The translations under genes were made by a program, and so were the position numbers. Under the pieces are notes generated by a model. The model was not told the origin of the DNA. It saw only the letters and a program-made list of their open reading frames with translations, and did not search any database. Of a stretch of DNA of 64,000 nucleotides, positions 22,371 through 33,799 are shown piece by piece. The stretch's first letter is position 1. Each line of letters begins with the position of its first letter. This stretch comes from Purshia tridentata (lineage: Eukaryota; Streptophyta; Magnoliopsida; Rosales; Rosaceae): contig QANT01005078.1 in assembly GCA_003254885.1 (NCBI GenBank), positions 30,923 to 94,922 of the forward strand, given 5' to 3'.

Positions 22371-24954
22371 TCATTGGTATTGGTGGGCTTGACTTGCGCC
22401 TGGTCGGTACTCTCCAATTCCTAGCAGGTCCTGCAAATGTGAAGCTACATTATTGAAACTGGAACTTTCGGTAGAGATGATTGTATCCAATGCCTACTAA
22501 TATATAATGTCGGTTCTAGACAAACGACATTATGACAAATGAATCAGCATGAAAACAGGAATTGAAAATGAAAGTAAACAAAAGCATATCATTGGGTCAA
22601 ATTATCCCTTCTCTGGAGCAATATAGAAATTAATACAAGTTTATATCAATTAGGCAAGAGAGCCTACCTATGATAATTTATTCAAATTATCAAGCTTTTG
22701 ATGTATGGGTTAGCAAATAAAGACTGGTAGCACGTAAACAGATGGCACATGCATGGTTCTGACACTTTTAAACTAGATTATCTAATACCGATGGTTTGTA
22801 GTACTATCTTGTACTTTACTCCAAACCCGACAAGAAATCTGTGTTTTTGGTGGTCTTCCCAATGGAACCTCTAATTTTACCCTCACTAATGATCAAAGAT
22901 TCAAGATACAATGAAAACCATATCTTCATTCTGTAGAGGTAGTTGAAACTTGAAAGTGGATATTGCATTTGCCCTTGGTAGACAAAATTATCAAACTCAT
23001 GGAAGCGACTCCAAATTTTATGGGGTTCAGCAAAACCATTATTTCTGTGTTCTAGTCTATACATCATGGAATTTAGGGCCGGAAACAACTATATGACAAG
23101 GTTGGACAGAAGTTGGATACAATTTAGGCCATTGGGGTTTGGCAGCTTTTTCCATCTTCTCTTAAAGTTCATCATAATAGGATCGAAAACAAAACAATAC
23201 CGAACTAACGCCCAATATATACCAAAGAGATAAGGATCTAAATGAGCTGAGGTGATACAAGCTAGCCTGAATTTGTACAGCAGNAAATTATGAAGAAAAC
23301 TTATCCTTTCCAATCCCCTCAAAATAGTGGGGATTAGCAAGGATAACATTTTCTTTGTAACTAAGCCATATTCTTTCCCTTTTCTTCCTTTAAGTTAGAA
23401 AAACACTCCATCTTTTTTCTTAAATACACATAGATTTACCATTTATCCTTTCCAATCCAATCCTAGACACCAAACGAGGCCTTAAAGTTCATCATAATAG
23501 GATCGAAAACAAAACAATACCAAACTAACACCCAATATATACCAAAGAGATAAGGATCTAAATGAGCTGAGGTGATACAAGCTAGCCTGAAGTTGTACAG
23601 CAGATGACCATCAAAATTGACTAAGCAGTAAGTCATACTTGAACAAAGCATACATTGTGTATCATTGTATCAATGCCAGCCAGAATTTGAAAATGAAATC
23701 CAAAAGAAATATACACCAAGATATCAAATACCAACCAAAGCAATATAGAGAAGAAGAAAAAATATCTACCTGGCATGCTTTGTTTTTGGCCCTGGTCTCT
23801 GCTGTACTGGGAATATCATGATTTGGTTTTATGAATTTCTTCTCGCGCCGCTCACACGAGCCCCATCCATCTGAGAACCTACCACCCCTAGTGACAGGGG
23901 AAGGAGGAAAAATAGCAAAACTAGTAACCATAACAAAGTGTGAAACTGTGAAATGATTAGGAATTAGATTACTATCTTATGCTAGTTCCCAAAATCCGAA
24001 ATCCATACTGCATGTAAGCCCGAACCACGAATTCAGCGCGCTGAACATTGCGGTTCTCATCAAACTCAATGCTCTTGTCTTTGATCTCAAAAGAGAGATT
24101 GAAGTAAAATGATATCTTCCTCCAACCTGTACAACACACACATCTCATTTAACATCTAGCATTAATTCCACGTCTGAAACAATTTCTCAGAAAATCAGCA
24201 AAACCATTTACCTGACTTTTTTATGAATGGATGCCCAGAAATCATAGTGTAATCGGTTCTCTCCAAAATCTGTCAATTGAAATCACACACACACAGCAAT
24301 CAATTGGGTCAAAACCATCTGTGGAATCAAAATTTCCCAAATTGAATTCACCATTAACTTAAATTAAATTGAAAACGCCAATTATGTAATAATGTTTACC
24401 GCCATAGCTGCATTCTGATACTCCTTGAACAAAGAAACCGAAGGAAACATCCCGGACAAGCTATGCACAGAGCTATCCCTCTCATCTCTTTTCGGCGCGT
24501 AGCTCACGGGGCTAGAAAATCTCCCGATTCCTGGCGACAAATGCGTTTCTGGAGATGAGTAGGCAGGCGTGGTAGGCGTTGTGGGCGTGCGCTGAACATT
24601 TCTGACCAAGGCGAGAGGACTAGTCTCGCTAATTTCCGAAGAAGAGGTCCTCGCGATCTTCCTCGGCGGGTGGAAAGCCGAAGGCTCCTCTATGACCTCT
24701 CCGCCCTCAGCGGAGGAGGCGGAGTCGGCGGATAAGGGGAGTCGAGGGGTCTTGAAGAGCTTTGGCGGCGGCGGAGAGGGATTTGAAATTGGGGACGGGC
24801 GAGGGTAATTTGGGTATTTGATTGCAATAAGCTTGCGGGAGTGGGATTTGGATTTGGATGAGTGCGAGGCTGCGGCGGAGTCGATGACGGCCCACAAAGC
24901 GGCGTCGTCGAGGTCCTTGTCGTCGGCGACGGCGTAGGTGTTCGGGGAGGCCAT
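22371..24954 (-). CDS. Conserved plant hypothetical protein, five exons
   Basis: Function not recognised. Exons on the minus strand: 24954-24400, 24269-24212, 24126-24009, 23878-23770 and 22430-22371, all in phase; 299 residues. The N-terminal 160 residues (MASPNTYAVADDKDLDDAALW…) are Ser/Pro-rich and look disordered, with several TP/SP sites (RTPTTPTTP). The C-terminal 130 residues are compact: SLFKEYQNAAMA, ILERTDYTMISGHPFIKKSG, WRKISFYFNLSFEIKDK, NVQRAEFVVRAYM, SDGWGSCERREKKF, DIPSTAETRAKNKACQDLLG. The even composition and phase-correct introns argue for a real, conserved domain. An in-frame upstream ATG at 25011 would add 19 residues; MASPN was preferred. The last intron (23769-22431) is 1.3 kb and holds repeats. 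A CGCGGGAA motif (25019-25026) lies 65-72 bp upstream of the start and fits an E2F site. Confidence 0.8.
23161..23603. repeat. Direct repeat pair (123 bp) flanking a MITE-like insert
   Basis: 23161-23283 and 23481-23603 match over 123 bp with about three differences. Both start cttaaagttcatcataatag and end ttgtacagcag. The 197 bp between them include an imperfect palindrome (about 23299-23346) and end tcctagacaccaaacgaggc, which looks like a transposon end. The whole unit sits in the last intron of the gene at 22371-24954. The N at 23284 is exactly at the end of the first copy. Confidence 0.8.
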
Positions 24955-25018
24955 GTTTGAAGTGAAGGAGAAGATCTGGTTTGTGTTTCTGAGCGTGAAT
25001 AGTGAGAGCAATAAAACG

Positions 25019-25026
25019 CGCGGGAA
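25019..25026 (-). promoter_or_regulatory. E2F-like site upstream of the unknown gene
   Basis: The minus strand reads TTCCCGCG, matching TTSSCGSS, 65-72 bp before the chosen start codon. Sites in this position are common in plant S-phase and DNA-repair genes. Inference from motif only. Confidence 0.45.
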
Positions 25027-26062
25027 TCCAGCTTTCGAATTTAATTCAACGATAGTCTGCGGACCAGACTTGCATAATATTATGAGTCCTAGCTTTGAGG
25101 TCCAGACCCAAGCTGGGTGTCACATAATACCCTTTACCCGGCCCAGGTTGGCCTGATTTAAAACACATGAATGGCAATGGGGCCACCTAGCTCAGACATT
25201 TAGTATACTAATATAAGTTATTCTATTAATTATTTTTCATGCTTAAGTCTTTATGAATTCCTAATGGTAAGCATAGAATTAAATGTCAAAAATTTCTTCA
25301 AAACTTCTATTTTATTGAGATTTTGAAATATTAACAAATTGAAATTGTAATAATTTTATTAAAAGTTTCAATTATTTTAATCTAAATTTCAAACAAAATC
25401 GAAATTCTTTTGAAATTTTCATATTCGTGAACTCTCGAAATCAAAAGTTTAATTCTTTGAAGATAAATATACTCTTTGTTAAATTACAAAAATTGATTGT
25501 AATTAAAGAAGAAAGCTTGACAAATTTATAAATTAAAAAATGAGGGTCCTTGGGCTCACACAACTGATGGGTTGGAAAACTGGTCTTGATAAACGCCAAC
25601 TTTTACAAGCTTCTCTCTGATATGAATCTTGATTAAAAAATGCCTTGAATTTATTTAATTTAAAAATTGTAAATTTTATCTAAAATAAGAATACATATCA
25701 ATATATCACTAAAAGTCGCACCATACACATGAATCGATTTTTCTACATAAAAAATTGAATATTTCTAAATTAAAATATTCGCATTCAATATCCCTTATGC
25801 AATATTGCTCAAAATTTACCAATTAGTCTTCACCAAATATCAACTTAAACAGTTTAGAACATAAGTGCCTTAGTTTTAGGTGAGTTTGAACACTACTATC
25901 TAACAATGTATCAAATCATATAGTTATTACTGTTATGCTTACTTCAATAGTTCAACTCAATACTGAGAAATTAAGAATTAGTGGACTAAAATATGCACAA
26001 ACTACGCGTGTCATCATCACCCTGCATCTCTGACAAATTATTCGAAAAACCAGAGTTTGTGA
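25027..26062. other. AT-rich spacer
   Basis: The first 150 bp are the upstream region of the gene ending at 24954. The rest is strongly AT-rich with no coding signal or clear repeat. Confidence 0.6.
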
Positions 26063-26645
26063 TCATCCATCCTCACCCTTTGAAACGCCGCGTGACGATT
26101 TGCTCGAAACGACAATCGGAGTCTTGCAAGGTTCTACATCTACGTCCCCAAATTCCTGAATCAGATCCAAATCGTCCTTGAGACTAACAGCTTCCATGTC
26201 CGACGACTCCACCAGCACCTTCAGTTCGTTGACCGGCCATTCGAAATCTCTGACCTCTTTCTTCTGCGACCTCATCGTCTCCGGAACCTTCTTTGCGCGG
26301 CTCAGCTTGGAAGAGACCTCGGAGAGCAGAGCGCAATCCAAGTAATCTTCGAGCTTCTTCGTCGTCGTCGTTCTCACCTTGGATTGCGAATAGTTGTTGT
26401 AGCTAATTTGAACATCTTCCCTGCAAGAAAATTTATTAAGAAACTTTCGATTAAAGACCTCAATGTACAGAAATTGTTTACGAATTTGAAAGCGGTGTGC
26501 GTGAGAGATATAGGAAGTGCCTGGATGAGAAGGTTGAGGTCGGTGGCGGAGAGGAGGAGGAGGGTCGAACGAGGCGTCTCTGAATGTCTTGGACGGTGGC
26601 CAGAGGACTCCAACTGGAAGTTTTGGCTCTCTTTCCCTCTGCCAT
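26063..26645 (-). CDS. Small two-exon hypothetical protein
   Basis: Not recognised. Exons 26645-26482 and 26420-26063 on the minus strand join in phase through a 61-nt intron, giving 173 residues. It starts MAEGKRAKTSSWSPLATVQD and is Ser/Pro-rich early. Then come Lys/Thr-rich KVRTTTTKKLEDYLDCALLS, EVSSKLSRAKKVPETMR, an acidic helix-like segment (FEWPVNELKVLVESSDMEAV) and a Ser-rich tail. A different frame of exon 1 is also open, but it does not join exon 2 in phase. Local GC content is clearly above the flanks, which supports coding. The charged composition would fit a nuclear protein, but that is a guess. Confidence 0.65.
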
Positions 26646-27381
26646 TTTCACGCGCGATGTTGGAGTTCAAAGCAAGTTTAACTGATTAACCACTTTTATA
26701 GTCCAGCCCAACCAACGGTCGCACATATATCAACTTGTTGCAAAGAAAGAAACAAAATGGGCCGAATTCCCCCATGCAGGTGGCCCACTTCAAGGCCCAA
26801 GAACACTAGGCCTTCACAACTATAGTAAAACCCATCTTATTTATTAACTTTTCAAAATTTTTAAAATTTCCCCCCTGAAAGTATTGATCAAATAGCTTTA
26901 CTTTTTATTTTTTTATCTGGATTGATCAAATAGTTTAAAAAATTAGAAATTTTAGAGAGGTTACAAAAGACCAAATGGAGACTTCGTAGTTAACCCTGAA
27001 AGAAGTGGAGGGTACCAAATTGAAATTATATATTGAATATAAACTAACAGTTAATTAATTACACAACTGAGATATATCAGTAGTAGTAGGCTAGTAGCAC
27101 AAGAATGTGACTGCTGTATATTTCTGTGATTTGAAATAATAGACATACAAGCATATCCATTGGTTGTAATTTACAAAACTTTGTGAGGATGAGCAGTTAG
27201 CTAGCTTTCACATTTACAACGAAATACCATCCTTGCAGTTTGATTTCACTGCAACAGGCTCTGACTCCTCCTAGTGTACAAACTATTTATCCATGACACA
27301 AATGATGTTCTTCTAGGACAAAATTTGTTTCCTTAAAAAGTGAGAATGATCCAATCTTTTGCAGGGTCTCCAAAAACCAAA
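26646..27381. other. Spacer and probable 3' UTR of the WD40 gene
   Basis: About 730 bp. GGCCCA/TGGGCC-type motifs near 26757-26812 could serve the small gene at 26063-26645. The part near 27381 should be the WD40 gene's 3' UTR. No gene seen. Confidence 0.5.
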
Positions 27382-30300
27382 TTATGTAGGGCCTCCAAAG
27401 ATATTGTTCTGCACCCTTCGTGGTAGCCCAAAATTTTGATATGCCCTGATCTCACCTTCCAGAGTAGCTGTGACAATAACCAAGCCCCAAGCTGTTGTTT
27501 GCGTTGTTTGACTGGCATTGTTATTGCCACTGTCAAACCAGGACCAAGAGGAAGACCAAGATGATGTGGATGCACTGCCGGCAGAGATAGAAGGTGATTC
27601 ACTACCATACCGAATAGAAGAAGGGTCTGAAGCTGAATTGAATGACTCGCCAATCCCGGAGTCTGTTCGAGAAATTTGAGCAGGATCGGGGTCTTCAGAT
27701 GGGGGAGTTGATGGTGTCTCCACTGGTGCTGCATTAGCATTAGTATTAGTGTTTTTCTTTGGAAGAGGTGGCAACATTCTCTTGCTTGCACCTGCAGATT
27801 CTTCGTGATTAGACGATACACTTCCTGAATGCTGCTGCGTAGAGCGCTTTGAGTTCTTCTTATTAGATTGCACTGGCATAGGTGGAGGGTCACCCTTTAT
27901 GGTGCCAGGCCATGGGACTGCTACTGAAACATCTTTACACTGAAAATGTTCATGAGAACCGGCGTTGACCATGCTTCTTTTTCCATTGCCCGAAAGTCGG
28001 GGCTCTTCACGCCTCCAAACATACACTTGAGAATCTTCACTAGCACATACCACATACTTCCCATTTTGACTGAATGAAGCTCCAATTTGGCTGCTTGTGT
28101 TTCGGAAACCTATTATCAATTACATATTCAGTATTGTTCACCTGTAAATTGTAAGGAGGAAGCGAAATAGTTCTAAGGATTAGATGGGATATATTATATA
28201 TACCTCTAAACTTATGAGTGACAGTTGTACAACCATCCACAATCCGAATCCGGGAATCAGCAGAGGTAACAAGCATTTCTGATGGATTTATTGGCGAAAA
28301 CTGTTCATAGGTAACAAGTACTTCATGAGCTAGCGCAAATTGATTCATTAGAGAGAAAATTTTGTTACATTACCTGGAAACCTGTGATTTTTTTGGCTTG
28401 ATTCTTCTTCTTGTTTTGAATATCAATCTGACTATGCTGACTTAATTTACTATCTGAATTACGAAACAAAATGAGCCTTATCATAGACTGTCTGTATGAA
28501 TAATTTCAAAACTAGAATAAAAGTTATGCAGGGGTTTCTTATTAATGCATTAGAATACCAACTCATACCTTCTGCACTGTACATATGAACGTTTCCTTTG
28601 TGTGAACCAACGATGGCAGCCTACAGTTATGAAAAGGTAAACAAGATCAATTGAAATCATAATGAAGTTTCCTAAATTGATTCAAATTGATTAATTTGAG
28701 ATTTTTTTCGTAAACTTTATAAGCATGTTGAAGAGTACATGAAACCAGAAAAAAAAAAAAAAAAACTCTGAAAACCAATATATATATATATATATATAAT
28801 GGAGCTGGACCTGGCCATCTGGAGTGTAGCAAACAGCAGTGACCATTTCATGAAGATCAGTCCAGTCCACCACTTGTCGAACAGGTATGTTCCATACTCG
28901 AATCTTTGCATCAAGTGAGCCACTGATAAAATAATTATCATCCAAAGGATTGAACTGTATGCAAGTTACTGCCAAACCAAACCAGAAGTATCCCAGTAAA
29001 AACTCAAGAAGCAAATTAAGGAACAACATAAAATACATGTATGTACATATATGCTGCATTATATTATAGTGTGAAACCAAGCATATGCACAGCAGCTAAA
29101 CATTATTGGCTTATACATGAATATCTTACCATAATCATTGTGGGCAAACAACTTTAAACATGTCTGTGTCTCTATATCCCATAATCTAACAGTTTTGTCC
29201 ATTGAAGATGAAAGAAGTTGCTGCAAATCCATCAAAAAAATTAACCCATCTCCTACATTAAATCAGTATGTATATGCTATTGAATTTAAGCTATAATTGA
29301 ATTTCTCATGATGGCAATAAAGATTAGCAAATTAATTAAATCCTAATTACCTGAGATCTGGACCAGGACAGGTCCAAAACAGCATCCAAATGACCTTCGA
29401 AAGAGCAGACGGGTTTTTCGGACAAGGAGAACACAGTTTCAGGCACATGGACATAGTCCGGGATGGGATTGGTTTTTCTGGCAGAGCCTCCCTTCCCCTT
29501 CTTCTTTTTCTCACCCGAACTCTCAGAAATAGACGGCGATCGATCCGGAGACGGACAAAACGACGGATGAAGCGGCGTCGAATTCCCTTCCAACGACATA
29601 ATCTCACACTCTTGAACTTCCCAAACGTGAATAATCCGATCCTCTCCCGCACTAGCAAGAAACCTCGCGTCGAAGCTGAACTTGATGCTCCAAATCGAGC
29701 CCTCATGAGCCTGAATCTCTTGGCACAAATGCAATGCCGAGAGCTCCTTATACGACTTCCCGGTATGCCTAACTTTAATCCACTCCGACGAGCCACCGCC
29801 GGCGGCGGCGTTCTTGCTCTTCTGGTCCGGCGACGGCAGAGGCGGCAGATGAGCCTCCCTTTCCTTCTCCCCAATCAAAACACTCACAGCGCTTCCCACG
29901 CCCTTTATGCTGTTCTTCAACAACGAAACCCCTTTTCTCTTGCTCATCATCCTCAGGCTCTTCGACATAAAAGAATTGGTCGCGCCCAACTTCCTCTCAC
30001 TCCCGCCTTCGCTCGAAACGTTTTGGCGCCGCATCATCTCTTTCACTACCGGAGAATATCCAACGCATTTTTCAAACTCGTCGATCGTCAATTGCTTCCC
30101 CGTTTGAAGATCGCTGAACTTGTTCCAACTCCCGTCTTGATCGTACTCATTCACGATGAACTCCGTTCCCGTGTCCAGGTTTTTGATCAAGAAGAAAGCG
30201 CCTATCGAATTGTTCGTGAAGTCGACGGAGTTTCCCACGCTGGCGTGCCGGACTGACCTTCCGGCCGCTCCCTCGGCGTTTATCGCAGGTGACGCTCTGA

Positions 30301-30997
30301 CCGCTTCGGTGTACGGACAGATTCGTGAGCGGGGAGCGGCTATGGAGGAGGACGTCCTCGTGAGGCGTTGCTTCGAGACCGTTCCGATTACCTCCTCTTT
30401 TCTCCGCTTGTCGGCCGAGAAGGCCTCGATTTCTCCCTCGGAGCGGGACCGTACCAGCACTATCGGAACGACGGACTCTGGCTCGGGTTCAGCCTCGGGC
30501 TCGGGCTCGGGCTCGGGCTCTGCCTCTGGCTCGGGAACTGTTATGTCTTCCCGCGAGCGAGTAGGAGTCCGCGCGACGACGCCGTTTGTGGTCTTGTTCG
30601 AAATGAGGCGTTTAAAGCTTGTAATCTGTTTGAAGCTGGTGATCTGGTCTTTTCCTCCGCCGGCCAAGCCCAGGCCCTGCAGCAACCGCTTCCGGCGTTC
30701 GGTGATGGAGCCCGGCGCCCCCATCCAGATGTTATAGTCGGGCGACATTGGAGAGATGGAGGGCGTCGAAGCCGCAGAGAAGCCTCGCAAATCGACGTCG
30801 TTTCGGACGGAGGAGGCGCAGGAGGCGAAGGACATACGACTGTCGTCGAAGTTACCTTCGTCGTCTGAGGATGAGGCCTCGAGGTCGAAAGGCGCGGCGG
30901 AGGAGGCGCGTTCGTAGGACTCGAAGAACCGGTCGTCCTCGTCGTCCCGGAGGCCGTCCCAGTTCATCGTCAAGGTCCTCTTGCGTTCCATGATCAT
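27382..30997 (-). CDS. WD40-repeat protein, WDR44-like
   Basis: Probable scaffold with a C-terminal beta-propeller; plant members are mostly uncharacterised. Seven exons on the minus strand, all in phase: 30997-29351, 29220-29130, 28968-28811, 28620-28569, 28453-28374, 28300-28204 and 28109-27382; 950 residues. The N-terminal 430 residues are acidic and Ser-rich ([14 protein letters not shown]). They contain an [20 protein letters not shown] tract and the conserved block [20 protein letters not shown] with [22 protein letters not shown]. Propeller blades include [20 protein letters not shown]…HVWEV (from about 431), [12 protein letters not shown]…[29 protein letters not shown]…IRVWNI, then [27 protein letters not shown] and [16 protein letters not shown] Ser-rich insert precedes the last blade ([20 protein letters not shown]). 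The first of two in-frame ATGs (30997, 30991) was used. Resemblance to animal WDR44 is in the repeat region only. Confidence 0.92.
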
Positions 30998-33229
30998 GGT
31001 GCATTAGGCAAACTAAGATCGAGCTTAGCTTAATTAATTAGCTCTTGTTCTGAACAATAATCGTTGATTGAATTCAAGATCGAGATACTGTTTTTTTGTG
31101 TGAATTGATATTGTTTGGTTTGAGAGAAAGTGGAAGAGAGAAAAAAGAGGGAAGGGGGGTGCTTGGTAGTTAATTACGGTTATGATGGGAAAGAGAAAGA
31201 GTCAAGGGGAAGCACTTTATTAGTGATTCGTTCGTTATTATAGCAACATTTCTTCACGTCTTTTTTTATATTGGATTTGGAGGGAAGGTTCTAAATTTCT
31301 TATGATAATAATGGATAAATAATGCATTTTCCATGTATGTCGTGCGGCCTCATCGCGTAAGCCACTCGTTTCTTGCCATGTCAGCAGTTGGAGTTCATTG
31401 CTGGACCTCATCATTCTAAGAAGCCCAAACACAATCGGGCTTTGAGAACTATAGGATCTCGGATCCAGATAGCCCATCTTTTCTATACTTGCGCATTGTG
31501 TGGCCCATCTAAGATTCAATAGGGTGAAGTTTTATGTGAACAATAACTTTGTCAATATCTCTTTTTTTGAGATTATGTTAATTGCTCTTTTTAAGTAACA
31601 TCTTAAGTACTTTCAAATGCTTTTGTATAAATCACTTATAATTTTTATAAAATTTTTCATGTACTTATTAGTAGAAGCGCTTCCAATAAAAGCACTACTA
31701 ACAAAAAATACTTTCTAAGAAAAAGCATTACTAAGAACAATTTTTGTATAAAATAAATATAACATGTTCATAATTGGCCAATATATATATATATATATAT
31801 ACACACATACGAAATGAGACCAAGTACATGAAGATGATTATATCACATGAGAATGCTCTTTCTTTATTCTTATTATACTCTTGTGTCGCTTTTGATTCAT
31901 CATGTAATGCCAATAAAATAAGGCAAGAGAATATGTAGGAATATACACAGTACACATAGGGAACAACATGGGATTTTAGTTCATCAATGACTTATGGGCT
32001 TCATGGGAAACAACAGAGTAGTAGATCCCATGACTATCAATTGATTAACTGTTAGGCACTTGATTAGTCGATTAGATTCTTGAGAAGTCTCATGATGATG
32101 ATGGACGTGGGAGCATGTTTGCCTTTCTTGGAAATACAAAATTAAGTCTGAAATATTATACAAAATTTAAGAGAAATTGTACCAACAGATGGAGGAGAAG
32201 AGACGCTTCATGATTTGAGGCCTCCCACATCCCCGGCCACTTATGAAAAAAACCCGATTAATTAATAACCATTAAAATGTCAAAGTTATAGCTTTATGCA
32301 GCTATATATGTACCATGCATATATAAACAAATGAGTTCATTAATGTTGGTGCACTGTTTGTATAATACTAAATCACGATTCATGGTTCACATCACATGCC
32401 AACTAATTCATGACTTTTTTTTCTTCCCTTATTCTATCTTTCTCAGATTGACATGGAATAATTATCACATGCATTATGCATATTAATTTGTTCTTCAAAT
32501 AACCCATAAAATCCCTGTAAAAAATAAACCTATGTATACAACAATATTAATATTGATGAGTAAAAGTAAACCGATGGATCTAAAATAAATTGATTTTGTC
32601 TTTTTCCCGGTGGAGAGTAACCAAAACACGCCACCTGAAAATGAACTGGTGCTTGCAATAACGATAAAATTTATAGCTTCTTTCTTTCTCCATGGGACCA
32701 TACGACATGGAATCCAAAGAAGCTAGGTAGCTAGCAGTCTTCAAAATTTAAAGAATCTTATCTGGCTAGTTCTTCAAAAAAGATGAAAACAATGAAACTG
32801 AAAATCTTTAAGAAACTTTATTATTGTTATTCATGAATCACATGATTACGAGTAGTACTCTCTGAGAATCCTCCATCCTCTTTCTTTAGAAGACAGATAA
32901 TAGAAAGAAGACAGAATATTAACAGCTTGAGTACAAAACAAGAACCTATCTCTATCTATAGCTATATCTGTCTCTTTGCGTACTCTCTTTCTTGCTTTGT
33001 ACTTCATCTCTCAGATCTTTTTGCAACTTTACACCGTCTTCTGGGTTTCAGTACAATTTCAGTACTACTCCTCCGACCCCCAGAACAACTCAACCAATAT
33101 CTCACGCAAAAAATTAAAATTAAAAATTAAAAAAGAGAGAAAATTAACCTAGTTATTTAATTATGTTGCCACGTACTCTCTGCATTACTGTATTATACGA
33201 TCGACGGTCGATCATCAACATCATCTTAT
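30998..33229. other. Intergenic, WD40 gene to SIAMESE-related gene
   Basis: Promoter and leader of the WD40 gene up to about 31250, then AT-rich DNA with a (TA)n run at about 31783-31802. A stretch at 31590-31740 rich in agcgcttcc/aaaagca words resembles degraded DNA-transposon ends. No gene was supported. Confidence 0.5.
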
Positions 33230-33799
33230 TCATGGGTTGGCCACATCAGCGGAACCCGGTTCTGCTGGAGCGGCCGGCGGTTTGGCTTTCTTGATCTTGC
33301 CGTGAAAATCTGGAATGCAAGCCTTCCAAAATATTGCCAGCAATTCTTCTTCCGTAAAATCAACGAACGTAACCGACGGTGACGGCGACGGCGATTCTTT
33401 TCTCTTTCGCTGGAAAATTGTCGGCGCGGGTGGGCATTGTGTGGGAACCGGGATTCTGTGCTCCAAAGACGTCGGCGTTTTATAACCGTCGTTTTCGTCG
33501 TCCATGTCGACGTTCTCTGCCAGCTCGTTGGATATTTTCAGTCCCTCCAGTGTCGAAGACGGCGACGTTTTGAGTTCTTTGGAATTAGGATTGTTGATAA
33601 CGTCTGGGTTATTCTCGGAGGATCTTTGACAATCTTCTTTCCCGGGTTCTTGATTATGATGATGTTGATCGCGAAGCTCGCCATCATGATCATGATGATG
33701 ATGAGTCGAACTGTGGTGATCATGATTATCTGAGGGCGGGTCTGCCGCCTGATTCTTCAGAAGGTCGAATTGGATCGGGACGACGTCGTTTGAATCCAT
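33230..33799 (-). CDS. SMR-like: SIAMESE-related cyclin-dependent kinase inhibitor
   Basis: Plant-specific CDK inhibitor family that promotes exit from mitosis and endoreduplication by binding CDK-cyclin complexes in the nucleus. Single exon, 189 residues, starting MDSNDVVPIQFDLL. The diagnostic family motif is at residues 105-126 (GYKTPTSLEHRIPVPTQCPP then AP), with T108-P109 a CDK-type site, followed by basic RKRK and a C-terminal VTFVDFTEEELLAIF element. The N-terminal part is unusually His/Asp-rich (residues 25-50). The frame stays open upstream to 33931, but MDSND was chosen because the extension is low-complexity and lies over an AG microsatellite. A TATA-like TCTATAAATATA on the minus strand near 33992-34006 would place transcription start about 170 nt before this ATG. 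Confidence 0.88.
   Translation of the reverse strand: MDSNDVVPIQFDLLKNQAADPPSDNHDHHSSTHHHHDHDGELRDQHHHNQEPGKEDCQRSSENNPDVINNPNSKELKTSPSSTLEGLKISNELAENVDMDDENDGYKTPTSLEHRIPVPTQCPPAPTIFQRKRKESPSPSPSVTFVDFTEEELLAIFWKACIPDFHGKIKKAKPPAAPAEPGSADVANP

Noticed and set aside
22816-23651. Minus-strand frames of 62-90 codons inside the long intron
   Set aside because: They are created by the duplicated 123-bp repeat and have no start context, family resemblance or exon links.
29390-30868. Long open frames on the plus strand opposite the WD40 gene (up to 288 codons)
   Set aside because: They are antisense shadows of the GC-rich first exon of the WD40 gene. They are Arg-rich, without domain resemblance, and the minus frame is clearly the coding one.
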